Part shown: positions 22,411 to 33,900 of the stretch, piece after piece | How positions within the stretch are numbered: position 1 is the stretch's first letter | How the letters are laid out: each line of letters begins with the position of its first letter | Origin: Sesamum alatum | Lineage: Eukaryota; Streptophyta; Magnoliopsida; Lamiales; Pedaliaceae | DNA length: 64,000 bases | NCBI GenBank assembly: GCA_034509735.1 | Contig: JACGWO010000003.1 | Coordinates: forward strand, 6,572,001 to 6,636,000 | Reading direction: 5' to 3' | Translations under genes and position numbers: made by a program | Notes under the pieces: generated by a model | Database searches by the model: none | What the model saw: only the letters and a program-made list of their open reading frames with translations | What the model was told of the DNA's origin: nothing

Positions 22411-23135
22411 TGAGGAGGAATTTGGCAAGCCTGATCCAGGCCCAACGAAGGAAGCCTAAAGGCTACCAATGCCCTAGTTGGGCCTAGGTCCTCGGCCCTC
22501 CAATTTGCGAGGCCTAAGATGGAATAGTTCGCATCTCCTCCCCGCCCAAGAAAAGAGCGGACCTAGGAATACAGGAACAGCGGCGATTGGCCCAAATCCT
22601 CTGGTATGGCCTCATGACCCAAGATTATAGACACCTAGATTGCCAGCATGACCATATAGGACCCACGTCAGCTGCCAACTACACAAGGCAACCTCAGTCC
22701 GAGAAAGGCGCCAGGTGGATCACCTCTCTCTCCCTCAGACTCGGGCAAAAATCAAGGGGAACTTATCCAATTTCCTCTCTCCCGAAGAATAATAAATACT
22801 CACCCTGGCAATTTCTAAGAGTCCTAGTTACATTAGACTTCTCAGCCCGATGAGTCTCTTTTGCTTATAAATACCCCATCTCTATTCTTAGTGGGTAACG
22901 AATTATTGATTTTTTATACACAACACAATTGTTTCATGATATACCAAATACGCTCCCATACTCACACTTATTGTGTTTTTTATTCATCTTCTTTTTATCA
23001 AATTACTGACTTGAGCGTCGGAGTGCTAACGGATTTTTTGTTGGTCCTCGTTCCTTGCATCAATCCAGCCCTCAATTCCTGGTCTTCGGCCTAAGTCCAT
23101 TCCCTTCCTTTTTGATTGAGCAGTTTTTGCTCACA
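22411..23135 (+). repeat. Tat element 5' LTR
   Basis: Begins tgaggaggaatttgg, where similarity to fragment C ends, and finishes just before the primer site. It contains a TATA-like 'cttataaatacc' at about 22864. The exact ends are inferred because no second copy is available. Confidence 0.6.
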
Positions 23136-23140
23136 TCGAG

Positions 23141-23158
23141 TGGCGCCGCCTGTGGGAA
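23141..23158 (+). other. Tat primer-binding site
   Basis: tggcgccgcctgtgggaa, the usual sequence following Tat-group 5' LTRs. Confidence 0.75.
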
Positions 23159-23181
23159 CACAGAATTAAGTCGTGAGAATC

Positions 23182-24192
23182 ATGGACGCTTCCAACAGTG
23201 AACTCAACAAGAAAAAGACGATCGGCACAACAGTTGATCCTCAAGCTTTGCAGGTGCTAACCGGCATCCCCATAGCCTCGGCTAGAGATGGTGTGGGACC
23301 TTCTGGCTCTACAGATCCGCTATCAAACCCTCTTCGCGACCGCGTTTTGTCAGACTCTTTCTCGGACAGAGTGTCACCGGGCTTGATGGCAGTAATCCAA
23401 CGGATGATTACAACGGCAATTCAAACGCAGCTAATAGCGGTAGCACCATCCCTCGTAGCGGCAGTCGCCCCCCAGGCTCAAGAGGTCACCCTAGCGGTCG
23501 ATGGTCAGGGGGAGGAGAACGTTGTCCCTCTTGTCCTTCTTGTCAGAGGGCCTCTTGCCAGCCAAGAGAGGCGCTAGCTCCTCCCCCGCAGGCGCGAAAC
23601 GAGGCCCCTCCCGCTGGTAGGCCCAACTGGAGTGTTTGTAGAAAGGTTTGCAAGACATGTAGCAGAGAATGATCGGGGTTTCCCTGTAAGGTCAAAGGAG
23701 TATCCTCTTCAAAGCGAGGAGGTTATGGAGGATGAGTTACTGCCCAGCTGCCGTACCCCCACCATCGTAGAGTATGATGGTACTACAAATCCTCAGGAGC
23801 ATTTGTCTCGCTTTGAGAATGCGGCTCTCTTGCAAAGATACACTGACGGAAATAAATGTCATGTATTTGTCACCACTTTCGCCCGGACCGCTCAACAGTA
23901 GTTTAATCAATTGCTAGAAAGATCAGTAAGAAGCTTATCGAAATTCCGCTCCCTGTTCTTGCATCAGTTCCCCAGCAATCGGAAGCACTTCAAAACCTCC
24001 CTTAGCTTATTCACAGTGAAACAGAAGGATTCCGAGTCCCTAAGGGACTATTTACATAGATTTAACGTGGTGGCCTTGGAGGTACCAACTGCCACCCAGG
24101 AGGTTAAGGCTAATATCTTCTCCTAGGGACTTGCGGATGGAGATTTCTTCAAGTCCTTGGCCAAGAAGCCCGCCCTAAATTTTGATAGCCTT
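23182..24192 (+). pseudogene. Tat gag, N-terminal part (broken)
   Basis: ATG at 23182 opens MDASNSELNKKK. Frames then change near 23577-23632 and stop at 23899 and 24124. The Retrotrans_gag core is clear: YDGTTNPQEHLSRFENAALL, then FRSLFLHQF and ESLRDYLHRFN, then DGDFFKSLAKKP after an in-frame stop. Gag would form the virus-like particle. The frame is cut at 24193-24197 by the solo LTR and its remaining part lies beyond 26435. Confidence 0.8.
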
Positions 24193-24197
24193 CTAGC

Positions 24198-26429
24198 TGT
24201 TAGAATAGGTGACCAGAAAGCCAATAGGTTTGGTGATTTGTAACCTATTATATAACTCGATGTAAATGTAATATTATTATGTGATGAATAAAATGAGTAT
24301 TTATCACTTCCGGTGCTTACTTTGTTGCGCTCATTTCACATTTGTTAAAGCGGTGCTTAACTTATATCGCGACAAAGCCCACAGACCATGGTTAACAACT
24401 CGTGCAGTTGGGCCACGCATTGGATGGTGGTCATGAAACCAACTAATTAAGAGTTGGGTCTGAAACGTTCCAGGTCGAGGACCTCGAGACAGGGCATCGA
24501 GAGTCCTATTGAGACTTGCGTCAAGAGTCGTGTTCATTAGATAAGTGCTGTGTTTCATCAGCGACAAGCGTGGGATGCCTACACGATCTTGATGGGTTGG
24601 TCGACTGGGGTCGAGCCGACTGAACTGACTTGCGGGGATCATCATATGGAAGCCTTGGAGGCTTGGTCGGTATGATTGGTTTTCCTCAGTTCCGATAGTA
24701 CGGGAGTAATCCTCAGACTTGAGGAATCATGATAGTCGCGTGCACATGATGGTTGTATCTTGGATCTGGCGAGAGGTAATCATTCTGTAAGATGATTATC
24801 ATAAGCCTTGTCCAGTGCAGTCGGAATGTGTAGCGAGGACGGTGGATTCCAAGAAGAGGATCCGTCCCCTGTCAGTATGTGACAGAGGTATCTCCTATGC
24901 ACTCGGAGACACGTTCATGCTGTCTGAAGCTGTGGCCACAGTGGTTGGTCGAACAGGGAATGGTTTCCTGTGTCGACACAATGAAGCATACGTGGTCTCG
25001 AGTATTAAGCATAGATGCCTAGTCAAGGATGGGAACCGACGCCCAATTCCATACTCTAGACTCAGGCCGGGAGACGGTAGACGGAAGGATCGTACCCGTA
25101 TGGAATCGGCGCCTAAATGTTCACGCCAATTCACCTAGTCTCTAATTCCATGGACCGTTGCTAGACGGCCACCCATGGTAACGGGCCCTTGTGGGACACG
25201 GGCCCAAGTCTAGCTGAGGGTGAACCTAAAGGGTCACACACAAATCACCGAGGAGGTTGAGAGATCGACTTGGAGTCAATCTCGAAGGACAAAATAAGTA
25301 ATTGGATTACTTAAGGAAAAGTCCACTGGATGGACGGGCCGATATTGTATCGGGCTTTCGTTTAATCGGTAAATTGGATTTTTGATTAAATATGGAAAGT
25401 TGAGACGTTGAGACGTTGGATCTTTTAATTGGATTAAAAGATCAACAGGAATAATTTAAATGGACATTAAATTGGATTTAATGTTGGATTCGTCGTAATT
25501 GGATTACGATAAAACCCGGTCCGTTAAATTATACCTGAGAGGAGAAATAATTCCTATTTTGGAATAGGAAGAAGTTGGACTTCTTCCCTTAATTAAACAT
25601 GGCCGACATGCTCCCTTGGAGGAAGCAAAATCAGCCATGTTGCATGCTAGGTGGTATGTTGACTTGTCTCTTTTGGAAAGAGACAAATCAACTCCAATCA
25701 AGCTCTTCCCTTTTGGTATGATTTGATCATACCATAAATTTTGGTAGGCTTGATTGAAGAATTGATGGTGATTGATTGGAATGAATCTAGACATCCTTGG
25801 ATGAACCTAGACACATTCCAATAATCACATTAATTATGTATATATATATTAGAATATACAACACCAAGCATAAGTGATTCATTATTCATCTTTTTCTAGG
25901 AAAAAGAGAAGACAAAATCCCTCTCCTCTGTCTCAACTCTCGGCCCTCTCTCCCTCTCCTACACTTGTGTTCTTCACTTGATTTTGAATTAAGAAGAAGA
26001 ACAAAGTAAGTTTAAGAGAGCACTAATTCATAGTGTTCTTCTCTTAAACCAATTCCTTCTTAAACCCGTTCTTTTCTAGCAAGAAGAACGTGTGTTTTCT
26101 TCCGGTGTGGTGTGGATCACCTTTGGAGAATCCATACGTTGTGATTTCGTGAGCATTCCGGAGAAGGAACAACGCTAGTAGCCGGGAGCATACGCTAAAC
26201 AATCAAAGGTAACGGTTTTACTACGCTTTGATTGATTTAATTTACATCTATGCCCTATGTGTTTAAATATATATTTCTAATATTTACACATCCTACATCG
26301 AACGCCCGGTTGAGCACCCAAGAGTACACCCCTTGGGATTCGTTTATTTAAATTAGATTTAAATTTACGCACTATTTCCTTGCTTTCTCGCTTCCGCTCG
26401 CGCTCCCGGGCGGATCCGTTTGTCCTTCA
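24198..26429 (+). mobile_element. Solo LTR (copia 2.2-kb family), TSD CTAGC
   Basis: 2232-bp TG...CA sequence flanked by a perfect CTAGC duplication (24193-24197, 26430-26434), inserted in the gag gene of the Tat element. This is the best-preserved forward copy and a good reference for the family. Typical landmarks are the start TGTTAGAATAGGTGACC and the end ctcccgggcggatcc...tccttca. It contains a 107-codon open frame (24815-25138) without an ATG. Confidence 0.93.
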
Positions 26430-26434
26430 CTAGC

Positions 26435-26785
26435 TAGGGGGGCTAATACATTAATATGGAGGAAGCTCGGGTGTCCAAGAGGATAAGCCGTGGAGAGAAG
26501 AGAAAGGAGACGAAGGAGGAGGGATCGACTAAGAAGACGAAAGTAGAACCTTGAGACAAGAAGTTCCCCTTGTAGAGGGGGGTTCCCATCTATACACCGT
26601 TGAACGCCCCATCTCCCAAGCCCTCTTGGTTGTAGAAGGCAAGGGACTGTTACACCGCCCTCATGGGGCGAGGGAAGGGACCACGCAGCCCAAATTTGAC
26701 AAGTTGTGTCGGTTTCATAACGACTATGGTCATACTATAGATGAATGTCATCACCTCAAGAACGAGATAGAGCGGCTAGTATAGA
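26435..26785 (+). pseudogene. Tat gag C-terminal / zinc-knuckle region
   Basis: After the solo LTR the frame includes KFDKLCRFHNDYGHTIDECH, then LKNEIERLV. This is the CCHC-like segment (C-x2-H-x3-GH-x4-C) that ends Tat-group gag. Lys/Glu-rich linker frames surround it. Broken upstream by stops near 26550. Confidence 0.7.
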
Positions 26786-27025
26786 GTGGATATCTCCAGG
26801 AGTTTGTATGCCGAGAAAAATTCCAGGGCACGAGGCCCTACCAAAGGAGGGAGGCTAGCAAAAGCAAGGATTCCCAGGAGGGAGGGGCAGAGTCCTCTTG
26901 GCCTGAGCCACGCAGACGAGGTCCCCCAGGAGGACCTAAGAAGGATAACGCCCCTCGTGAAGGGGTGATCCGTATGATTTCTGGTGCTCCCCTAGGGGGT
27001 TTCACCTGGCGCTCGGAGGGCACAA

Positions 27026-27457
27026 GTGAGAGAGGTTGAAGGAGGCATCGCCAAAGGAGTATGGAAGGTCGAGGTTCCGCTCAACACCCCTGTCATCCAA
27101 TTCTCACCAGGAGAAGGGGCGCCCGCGAGCCACCCTCACAATGACGCCTTGGTTGTTACGGCCATGATAGCAAATTCTGAAGTCAGACGAATTTTTGTCG
27201 ATTTGGGGAGCTCCATAGACATTCTGTTCGGAGAGGCCTATGATCAAATGCAGTTGGGGAACACTCCCTTAGAGAGGATGGAAACCTCCCTGTACGGCTT
27301 TGTGGGGGAGAGGGTCCACCCCCGGGGCGCGAACACACTACCACTGTCCTTGGGGAAAGACCCCTTTCGAAGACCTGTATGATTAAGTTTCTAGTAGTGG
27401 ACACCCCCTCAGCCTACAATGTTATCCTGGGGAGACCTGGCCTCAACACCTTCTAGG
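27026..27457 (+). pseudogene. Tat protease region
   Basis: HPHNDALVVTAMIANSEVRR followed by IFVDLGSSIDIL is the retropepsin segment. The usual DTGSS active site reads DLGSS here, a change at the catalytic loop that should harm activity. A frame change near 27380 leads to FLVVDTPSAYNVILGRPGLN, the C-terminal half of the same domain, which then hits a stop (27454-27456). Confidence 0.75.
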
Positions 27458-27477
27458 CTATTATTTCTACTTATCAC

Positions 27478-28698
27478 ATGAAGATTAGGTTACTGGTGTT
27501 TGGCGAGGTGGGGGAAATAGAAGGCGATCAACGACAGTCGTGGAGATGTTATGTAGAGGCCGTGCATAAAGGACAAAAGAGAAGTGCCCCTGAGTTGCCC
27601 CCCGGCGAAGCTCCTAAGCGCCAAGGGCCAGGACCGGTTGGAGGGCGAGAGCAAACCAGCTTCCTTGCAGAGACAAATCCAACGCAAGAGGGAGAGCCTG
27701 CCAAGGTTCTCCTAGCAGAAGAGCTCCTCGTTGTGGAATTGGATCCTCATACCCCGGGAAGGGTTACGCGAGTAGGCACCCAGTTATCTAAAGATCTTCA
27801 GGAGGATCTCATACTCTGCCTTCGGAAGAATTTGGATATCTTCTCCTGGTCCCCTCAAGATTTTGAGGGTATCGATCCGGAGGTCATTACTCATCACCTC
27901 AACATTGATCCGATGAGGAAACCAGTCAAATAGAAGAAGAGGCATTTCGGCCCGGATAATGACCGAATAATCCAAGAGGAGGTAGATAAATTATTGCGAG
28001 CAACCCACATACGGGAGATTCAATTCCCTGAATGGTTATCAAATGTGGTGTTGGTCCCCAAACCTGGGGGTAAAATGGAGGATGTGTGTGGACTTCAAGG
28101 ACCTCAACAAAGCGTGTCCCAAAGATTTTTGGCCCTTACCCCGCATTGATCAATTGGTTGACTCCACCTCTGGGTGTGAGTTGTTGAGTATGATGGATGC
28201 CTCACAAGGGTACCATCAAATTATGTTGGCCCGTGATGATCAAAAGCGGGTTAGTTTCATCACCTCAGCCAGCACCTTCTGTAATATTACCATGCCCTTT
28301 GGGCTTAAAAATGAAGAGGGCTACATACCAGCGCCTGGGGGACAAAAATATTCCAGGAACAGATAGGGCGGAACATGGAAGTATATGTGGATGATATGTT
28401 GGTGAAAAGCAAAAAGGCCCAAGATCACATCACGGACCTAGAGGAAACCTTCAGTGTCCTCAGAAAGTATAGGCTAAAGTTAAATATGGCGAAATGTGCT
28501 TTTGGAGTAAGAGGATGGTTCCTAAGCTTCATGGTAACCGAAAGGGGGATCGAGGCTAATCTTCTCAAAATTAAGGCCGTGATAGACATGAAGGCTCCCA
28601 CCAACATCAATAAGGTGCAACGGCTCACAAGAAGGATAGCAGCCCTTAGCCGGTTCATCTCCAAGTCAGCAGAAAAGAGCCTCCCATTCTTCAAGGTG
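27478..28698 (+). pseudogene. Tat reverse transcriptase (broken)
   Basis: 27478-27933 is the linker to RT, ending at a stop after NIDPMRKPVK. RT motifs follow in other frames: WRMCVDFKDLNKACPKD (from about 28070), LLSMMDASQGYHQIML (the first catalytic aspartate), FNIT-like MPFGLKN, then [10 protein letters not shown] (28381, YVDD box). A segment between MPFGLKN and YVDD is deleted: 28310-28375 does not encode the usual GATYQR region in frame. Three or more frame breaks make it inactive. Confidence 0.82.
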
Positions 28699-29115
28699 CT
28701 GAGAAAGGCCAGGCACTTTGAGTGGGGGACAACTGGGATACAGCCTTTGGGGAACTCAAGAAGTACATGGCCGAGCTTTCCCTCTTGGTTAAACCAGTGC
28801 CATGGGACACCTTGTATGTCTATTTGGCTGCTTCGGCCCAGGCAGTAAGTTCCGTACTACTAAGAGAAGAAAATGGCAAGCAGATGCCTATATATTATGT
28901 TAGCAAGGTTCTCAATGGGACTGAAAGACGATACACTGATTTTGAAAAAAGAGCATTCGCATTTGTCACCACCGCTCGTAGGTTACCCATATTTCTTGTC
29001 GCACCCCATAGAAGTGCGTACTAATCACCCTCTCAAGCAGGTCTTAGGAAAGCCGGACACCTCTGGACGCCTGATCAAATGGGCTATAGAGTTAAGCGAA
29101 CATGATAACATATCT
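28699..29115 (+). pseudogene. Tat RNase H (broken)
   Basis: [15 protein letters not shown] followed by [20 protein letters not shown] and YYVSKVLNGTERRY corresponds to the RNase H tether and domain of gypsy pol. A frame change near 29010 shifts to TNHPLKQVLGKPDTSGRLIK, then WAIELSEHD. Confidence 0.75.
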
Positions 29116-29600
29116 TCCCCGCACCGCCATCAAGGCCCAAGCCTTAGCGGATTTCATGTCCAAGACAACTTTTTCACCCACGAGGAGAGAGGTTGGTTAT
29201 TTTATGTAGACGAGTCCGCCACAATGCAAAGTAGAGGAGCAGGACTGGTCATCACCCCCCTGAGGGGGTGGACCTGGAATTTGGTATCAAGTTTGGGTTC
29301 AAGGTTCCAATAACAAGGCCGAGTATGAAGCCTTGGCTTTAGGGATGAAAATGGCGTGGGAGGCAGGAGCGAGGCAACTCATTGCATACTCTAACTCCCA
29401 GCTCATTGTAAAATAAGTAGAAGGAAGCTATGAAGCTAAGGAAGATACTATGAACCAGTATTTGCAAAGAATACAAGAATGGAAGTCAAAGTTCGATGAC
29501 TTCAGACTTATCCAGATTCTGGGGGAAGAAAATAACAAGGCGGACTATCTGTCTATATTGGCAAGCGCACTGGAAGACTGCATAACGGGACAAATAACTA
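29116..29600 (+). pseudogene. Tat second (archaeal-type) RNase H-like region
   Basis: WLFYVDESA and GAGLVI (29190-29260), a broken middle segment whose frame would give NNKAEYEAL (about 29310), then NQYLQRIQEWKSKFDDFRLI and NNKADYLS correspond to the extra RNase H that Tat elements carry before integrase. A stop (29416-29418) and frame changes break it. Confidence 0.7.
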
Positions 29601-29841
29601 TTCAATACCTCCCTAGGGGGGATTCCCCCCTCAGAAATTCAGACAGTGTCCCAGACGGGAGACTGAGAGACGAACCATTGGGTCTTGGTTGGAGTAGGGC
29701 CATCTCCCGAAAGCCCATTGGGAAGCAGCTCGGCTAAAGAAAAGGGCCACCAGATTCCTTCTACAGGGGGACACCTTATATAAGAAGTCTTTCACACACC
29801 CGCTGCTGAGGTGCCTCTCCTAGGAGGAAGGGTTACATGTC

Positions 29842-30889
29842 TTGAAGGAAATTCACGAGGGGTGTTGCTGTTCACACATAGGAGCATTGGCCCTTGCCAA
29901 TAAAGCGCTAAGGGCCAGATACTTTTGGCCTACCTTCAGGCAAGATGCTAAATCTTTAGTCAGAAGGTGTGACAAGTGTCAGAAGCATGCCTCCCTCATA
30001 CACAAACCATCGGAGCCGTTATCCACGTTGTTAGCTCATTGCCCCTTCGCTCAGTAGGGAATGGACCTAGTAGGACCTTTCCCTCTGGCACTAGGCCAAA
30101 GAAAGTTCCTGCTAGTGGCTATTGACCACTTCTCTAAGTAGGTAGAGGCGGAACCTCTTGTGCGTATCACCGAGGGAGAGGTCATGAAATTTATTTGAAA
30201 AAATATGATATGCCATTTTGGGATCCTTTGAGAGATTATCTCTAATAACGAGAGACAGTTCCAAGGGCAGAAATATACAAAATTGGTGTAGGAATATGCG
30301 AATCAAGCAAAAGTATACAACTATAGCAAACCCCAAGCCAACGGACAAGTAGAAGTCACCAACAGGACTCTGGTCCAGGGGATCAAGAAAAGGTTAAACA
30401 CTAGGGGGAAATTGGGTGGAAGAATTATCTAGTGTCCTATGGGCCTACTGCACCACCCCTAGAAACCCTATAGGGGAAAGCCCATTCTCCTTGGTATACG
30501 AAATGGATGCAATAATCCCTGCCGAACTAGGCATGCCTTCACACAGGATCATGTGCTACTCTAAGGAGGACAATAATCGCTTACTTAAGGAAAATTTAGA
30601 TCTCATAGAGGAGTTAAGACAAAAAGCATTCCTTCGGATGCAAAGGTATAGAAGCCAAATGACCAAGGCTCGTAATCGTATGCTCAAACCCCAAATTTTT
30701 CAAGTGGGTGACCTGGTTCTCCGAAAAGTAGAAGCATCTAAACTAGTAAGAAAATTAGACCCCACTTGGGAAGGACCGTATAAGGTGACGGGTGTATTGG
30801 GTCGAGGGGCATATAAGTTAGAGGATGCAGAAGGACTCCCTCTCCCTCAGCCTTGGAATATCCAGAATCTTAAGAAATTTTATCCATGA
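29842..30889 (+). pseudogene. Tat integrase (broken)
   Basis: The zinc region (HEGCCCSHIG...RRCDKCQKH) is followed by a stop and then MDLVGPFPLALG (first catalytic Asp). IISNNERQF follows, where the usual second Asp of 'SDNG.QF' is Asn, then GQVEVTNRTL (the Glu). Several in-frame stops occur (30055, 30139, 30196, 30288). The C-terminal part (30416-30889) is open: WAYCTTPRNPIGESPF, GDLVLRKVE, and WEGPYKV, ending ...LKKFYP. The protein is inactive through both stops and the lost Asp. Confidence 0.82.
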
Positions 30890-30904
30890 GTCCCCTCAGT
30901 GAGG

Positions 30905-33900
30905 TGAAGGACAAGCGGATCTGCCCGAGAGCGCAAGTGGAAGCGAGAAAGCGTGAATACAATACGTAATTTAAAATTAATCGCATATAAAGCGAAATCC
31001 CAAGGGGTGTACCCTTGGGTGTTCAAGCGGTCATTCGATGTAGGATGTATTAACGTTTAAAACCATACACTTAACACATAGGGCATAGATGAAAATAACA
31101 AAGAATCTACTAAAGCGTAATAAACCATTACCTTGTAGATTTCTCGTGTGCTCGGGTACTTGCATTGTTCCTTCACCGAAATGCTCACAAATCCAAAAGT
31201 ATGGATTCTCCAAAGGTGATCCACACCACACCGGAAGAAACTCACGTTCTCCTTGCTAGAGGAAAACGGGTTTATGAAGGAATCGGCTTAAGAGAAGAAC
31301 ACTATTAATTAGTGTTCTCTTAAGCCTACTTTGTTCTTCCTTTTGATTCAAAATCAAGTGAAGAACACAGGTAGAAATGGGGAGGAATGGCCGAGAGTTA
31401 GAGGGAGAGGACAGAGCCGAAAATGCTTCTACTTTTTCCTAGAAAAAGATGAATTATGATTCACATACATAAGGTGTTGTATATACTCCTATATATACAT
31501 AATTAATGTGATTATTGGAATGTGTCTAGGTTCATCCAAGGATGTCTAGATACATTCCAATCAATCACCATTAATTCTTCAATCAAGCCTACCAACTTTT
31601 ATGGTATGATCAAATCATACCAAAAGGGAAGGGCTTGATTGGAGTTGATTTGTCTCTTTCCAAAAGAGATAAGTCAACATACCACCTTGCATGAAACATG
31701 GCTGATTTTAGCTTCCTGAAGGGAGCATTTCAGCCATGCTTGATATGGGAAGAAGTCCAACTTCTTCCTATTTCAAAATAGGAATTATTTCTCCTCTCAG
31801 GTCAAAATTTAGTGGACCGGATTTTGTCATAATCCAATTACAACAAACCCAACATTAAATCCAATTTAATGTCCACTTAAATTATTCCCGTTGATCTTTT
31901 AATCCAATTAAAAGATCCAACATCTAAACTTTTCATATTTAATCGAAAATCCAATTTACCGATTAAACGAGGGCCCGATACAATATCGGCCCGTCCATCC
32001 AATGGACTTTCCCTTAAGTAATCCAATTACTTATTTATCCTTCGGGATTGACTCCAAGTCAATCTTTCAACCTCCTCGGTGATTTGTGGGTGACCCTTTA
32101 GGTTCACCCTCAGCTAGACTTGGGCCCGTGTCCCACAAGGGCCCGTTACCATGGGTGGTCGTCTAGCAACGGTCCATGGCACTAGAGACTAGGTGAATTG
32201 ACGTGAACATTTAGACGCCGATTCCATACGGGTACGATCCTTCCATCTACCGTCTCCCGACCTCAGTCTAGGGTATGGAATTGGGCGTCGGTTCCCATCC
32301 TTGACTAGGCATCTACGCTTAATACTCGAGACTACGCATGCTTCATTGCGTCGACACAGGAAACCATTCCCTGTTCGACCAACCACTGTGGCCACAGCTT
32401 TAAACAGCATGAACGTGCCTCCGAGTGCATAGGGGATACCTCTGCCACATACTGACAGGGGACGGATCCTCTTCCTGGAATCCACCGTCCACGCTACACA
32501 TTCCGACCGCATTGGACAAGGCTTATGATGATCATCTTACAGAATGATCACCTCTCGCCAGATCCAAGATACAGTCGTCATGTGCATGCGACTGCCATGA
32601 TCCCTCAAGTCTGAGGACTACTCCTGTACTATCGGAATCGAAAAAATCCAATCATACCGACCAAGCCTCCAAGGCTTCCATATGATTGAAGGACAAGCGG
32701 ATCCGCCCGGGAGCGCGAGCGGAAGCGAGAAAGTCGAGAAATAAGTGCGTAAATTTAAATCAAATTCAAAATACGCAAATCCCAAGGGGTGTACCCTTGG
32801 GTGCTCAACCGGGCGTTCGATGTAGGATGTGTAAATATTAAAACATATATTTAAACACATAGGGCATAGATATACAAATGAAATCAATCAAAGCGTAATA
32901 AACCGTTACCTTTGATTGTTTAGCGTATGCTCCCGGCTACTAGCGTTGTTCCTTCTCCGGAATGCTCACGAAATCCAAACGTATGGATTCTCCAAAGGTG
33001 ATCCACACCACACCGGAAGAAACACACGTTCTTCTTGCTAGAAAAGAACGGGTTTAGGAAGGAATCGGTTTAAGAGAAGAACACTATGAATTAGTGTTCT
33101 CTTAAACTTACTTTGTTCTTCTTCTTGATTCAAAATCAAGTGAAGAACACAAGTGTAAGAGAGAGAGGGAGCACGAAAATTGAGAGAGAGGAGAGGATTT
33201 TTGTCTTCTCTTTTTCCTAGAAAAAGATGAATAATGAATCACTTATGCTAGGTGTTGTATATTCTAATATATATACATAATTAATGTGATTATTGGAATG
33301 TGTCTAGGTTCATCCAAGGATGTCTAGATTCATTCCAATCAATCACCATCAATTCTTCAATCAAGCCTACCAAAATTTATGGTATGATCAAATCATACCA
33401 AAAGGGAAGAGCTTGATTGGAGTTGATTTGTCTCTTTCCAAAAGAGACAAGTCAACATACCACCTAGCATGAAACATGGCTGATTTTGCTTCCTCCAAGG
33501 GAGCATGTCGGCCATATTTAATTAAGGGAAGAAGTCCAACTTCTTCCTATTCCAAATTAGGAATTATTTCTCCTCTCGGGTATAATTTAACGGACCGGGT
33601 TTTATCGTAATCCAATTACGACGATCCCAATATTAAATCCAATTTAATGTCCACTTAAATTATTCCCGTTGATCTTTTAATCCAATTAAAAGATCCAACG
33701 TCTCAACATCTCAACTTTCCATATTTAATCGAAAATCCAATTTACCGATTAAATGAAAGCCCGATACAATATCGGCCCGTCCATCCAATGGACTTTCCCT
33801 TAAGTAATCCAATTACTTATTTTATCCTTCGAGATTGACTCCAAGTTGATCTCTCAACCTCCTCGGTGATTTGTGTGTGACCCTTTAGGTTCACCCTCAG

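Larger units (their letters stand above)
22411..30904 (+). mobile_element. Tat-lineage Ty3/gypsy retrotransposon, decayed
   Basis: 5' LTR (22411 to about 23135), a primer site (tggcgccgcctgtgggaa, 23141), gag, a zinc-knuckle region, protease, RT, RNase H, a second RNase H-like region and integrase follow in the gypsy order. The extra RNase H before integrase and the TGGCGCCG-CTGTGGGAA primer site are characteristic of the plant Tat group. Stops and frame changes occur in every domain, and a solo LTR splits gag. No matching 3' LTR is present in the window: the LTR at 38526 is a different sequence. Confidence 0.85.
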
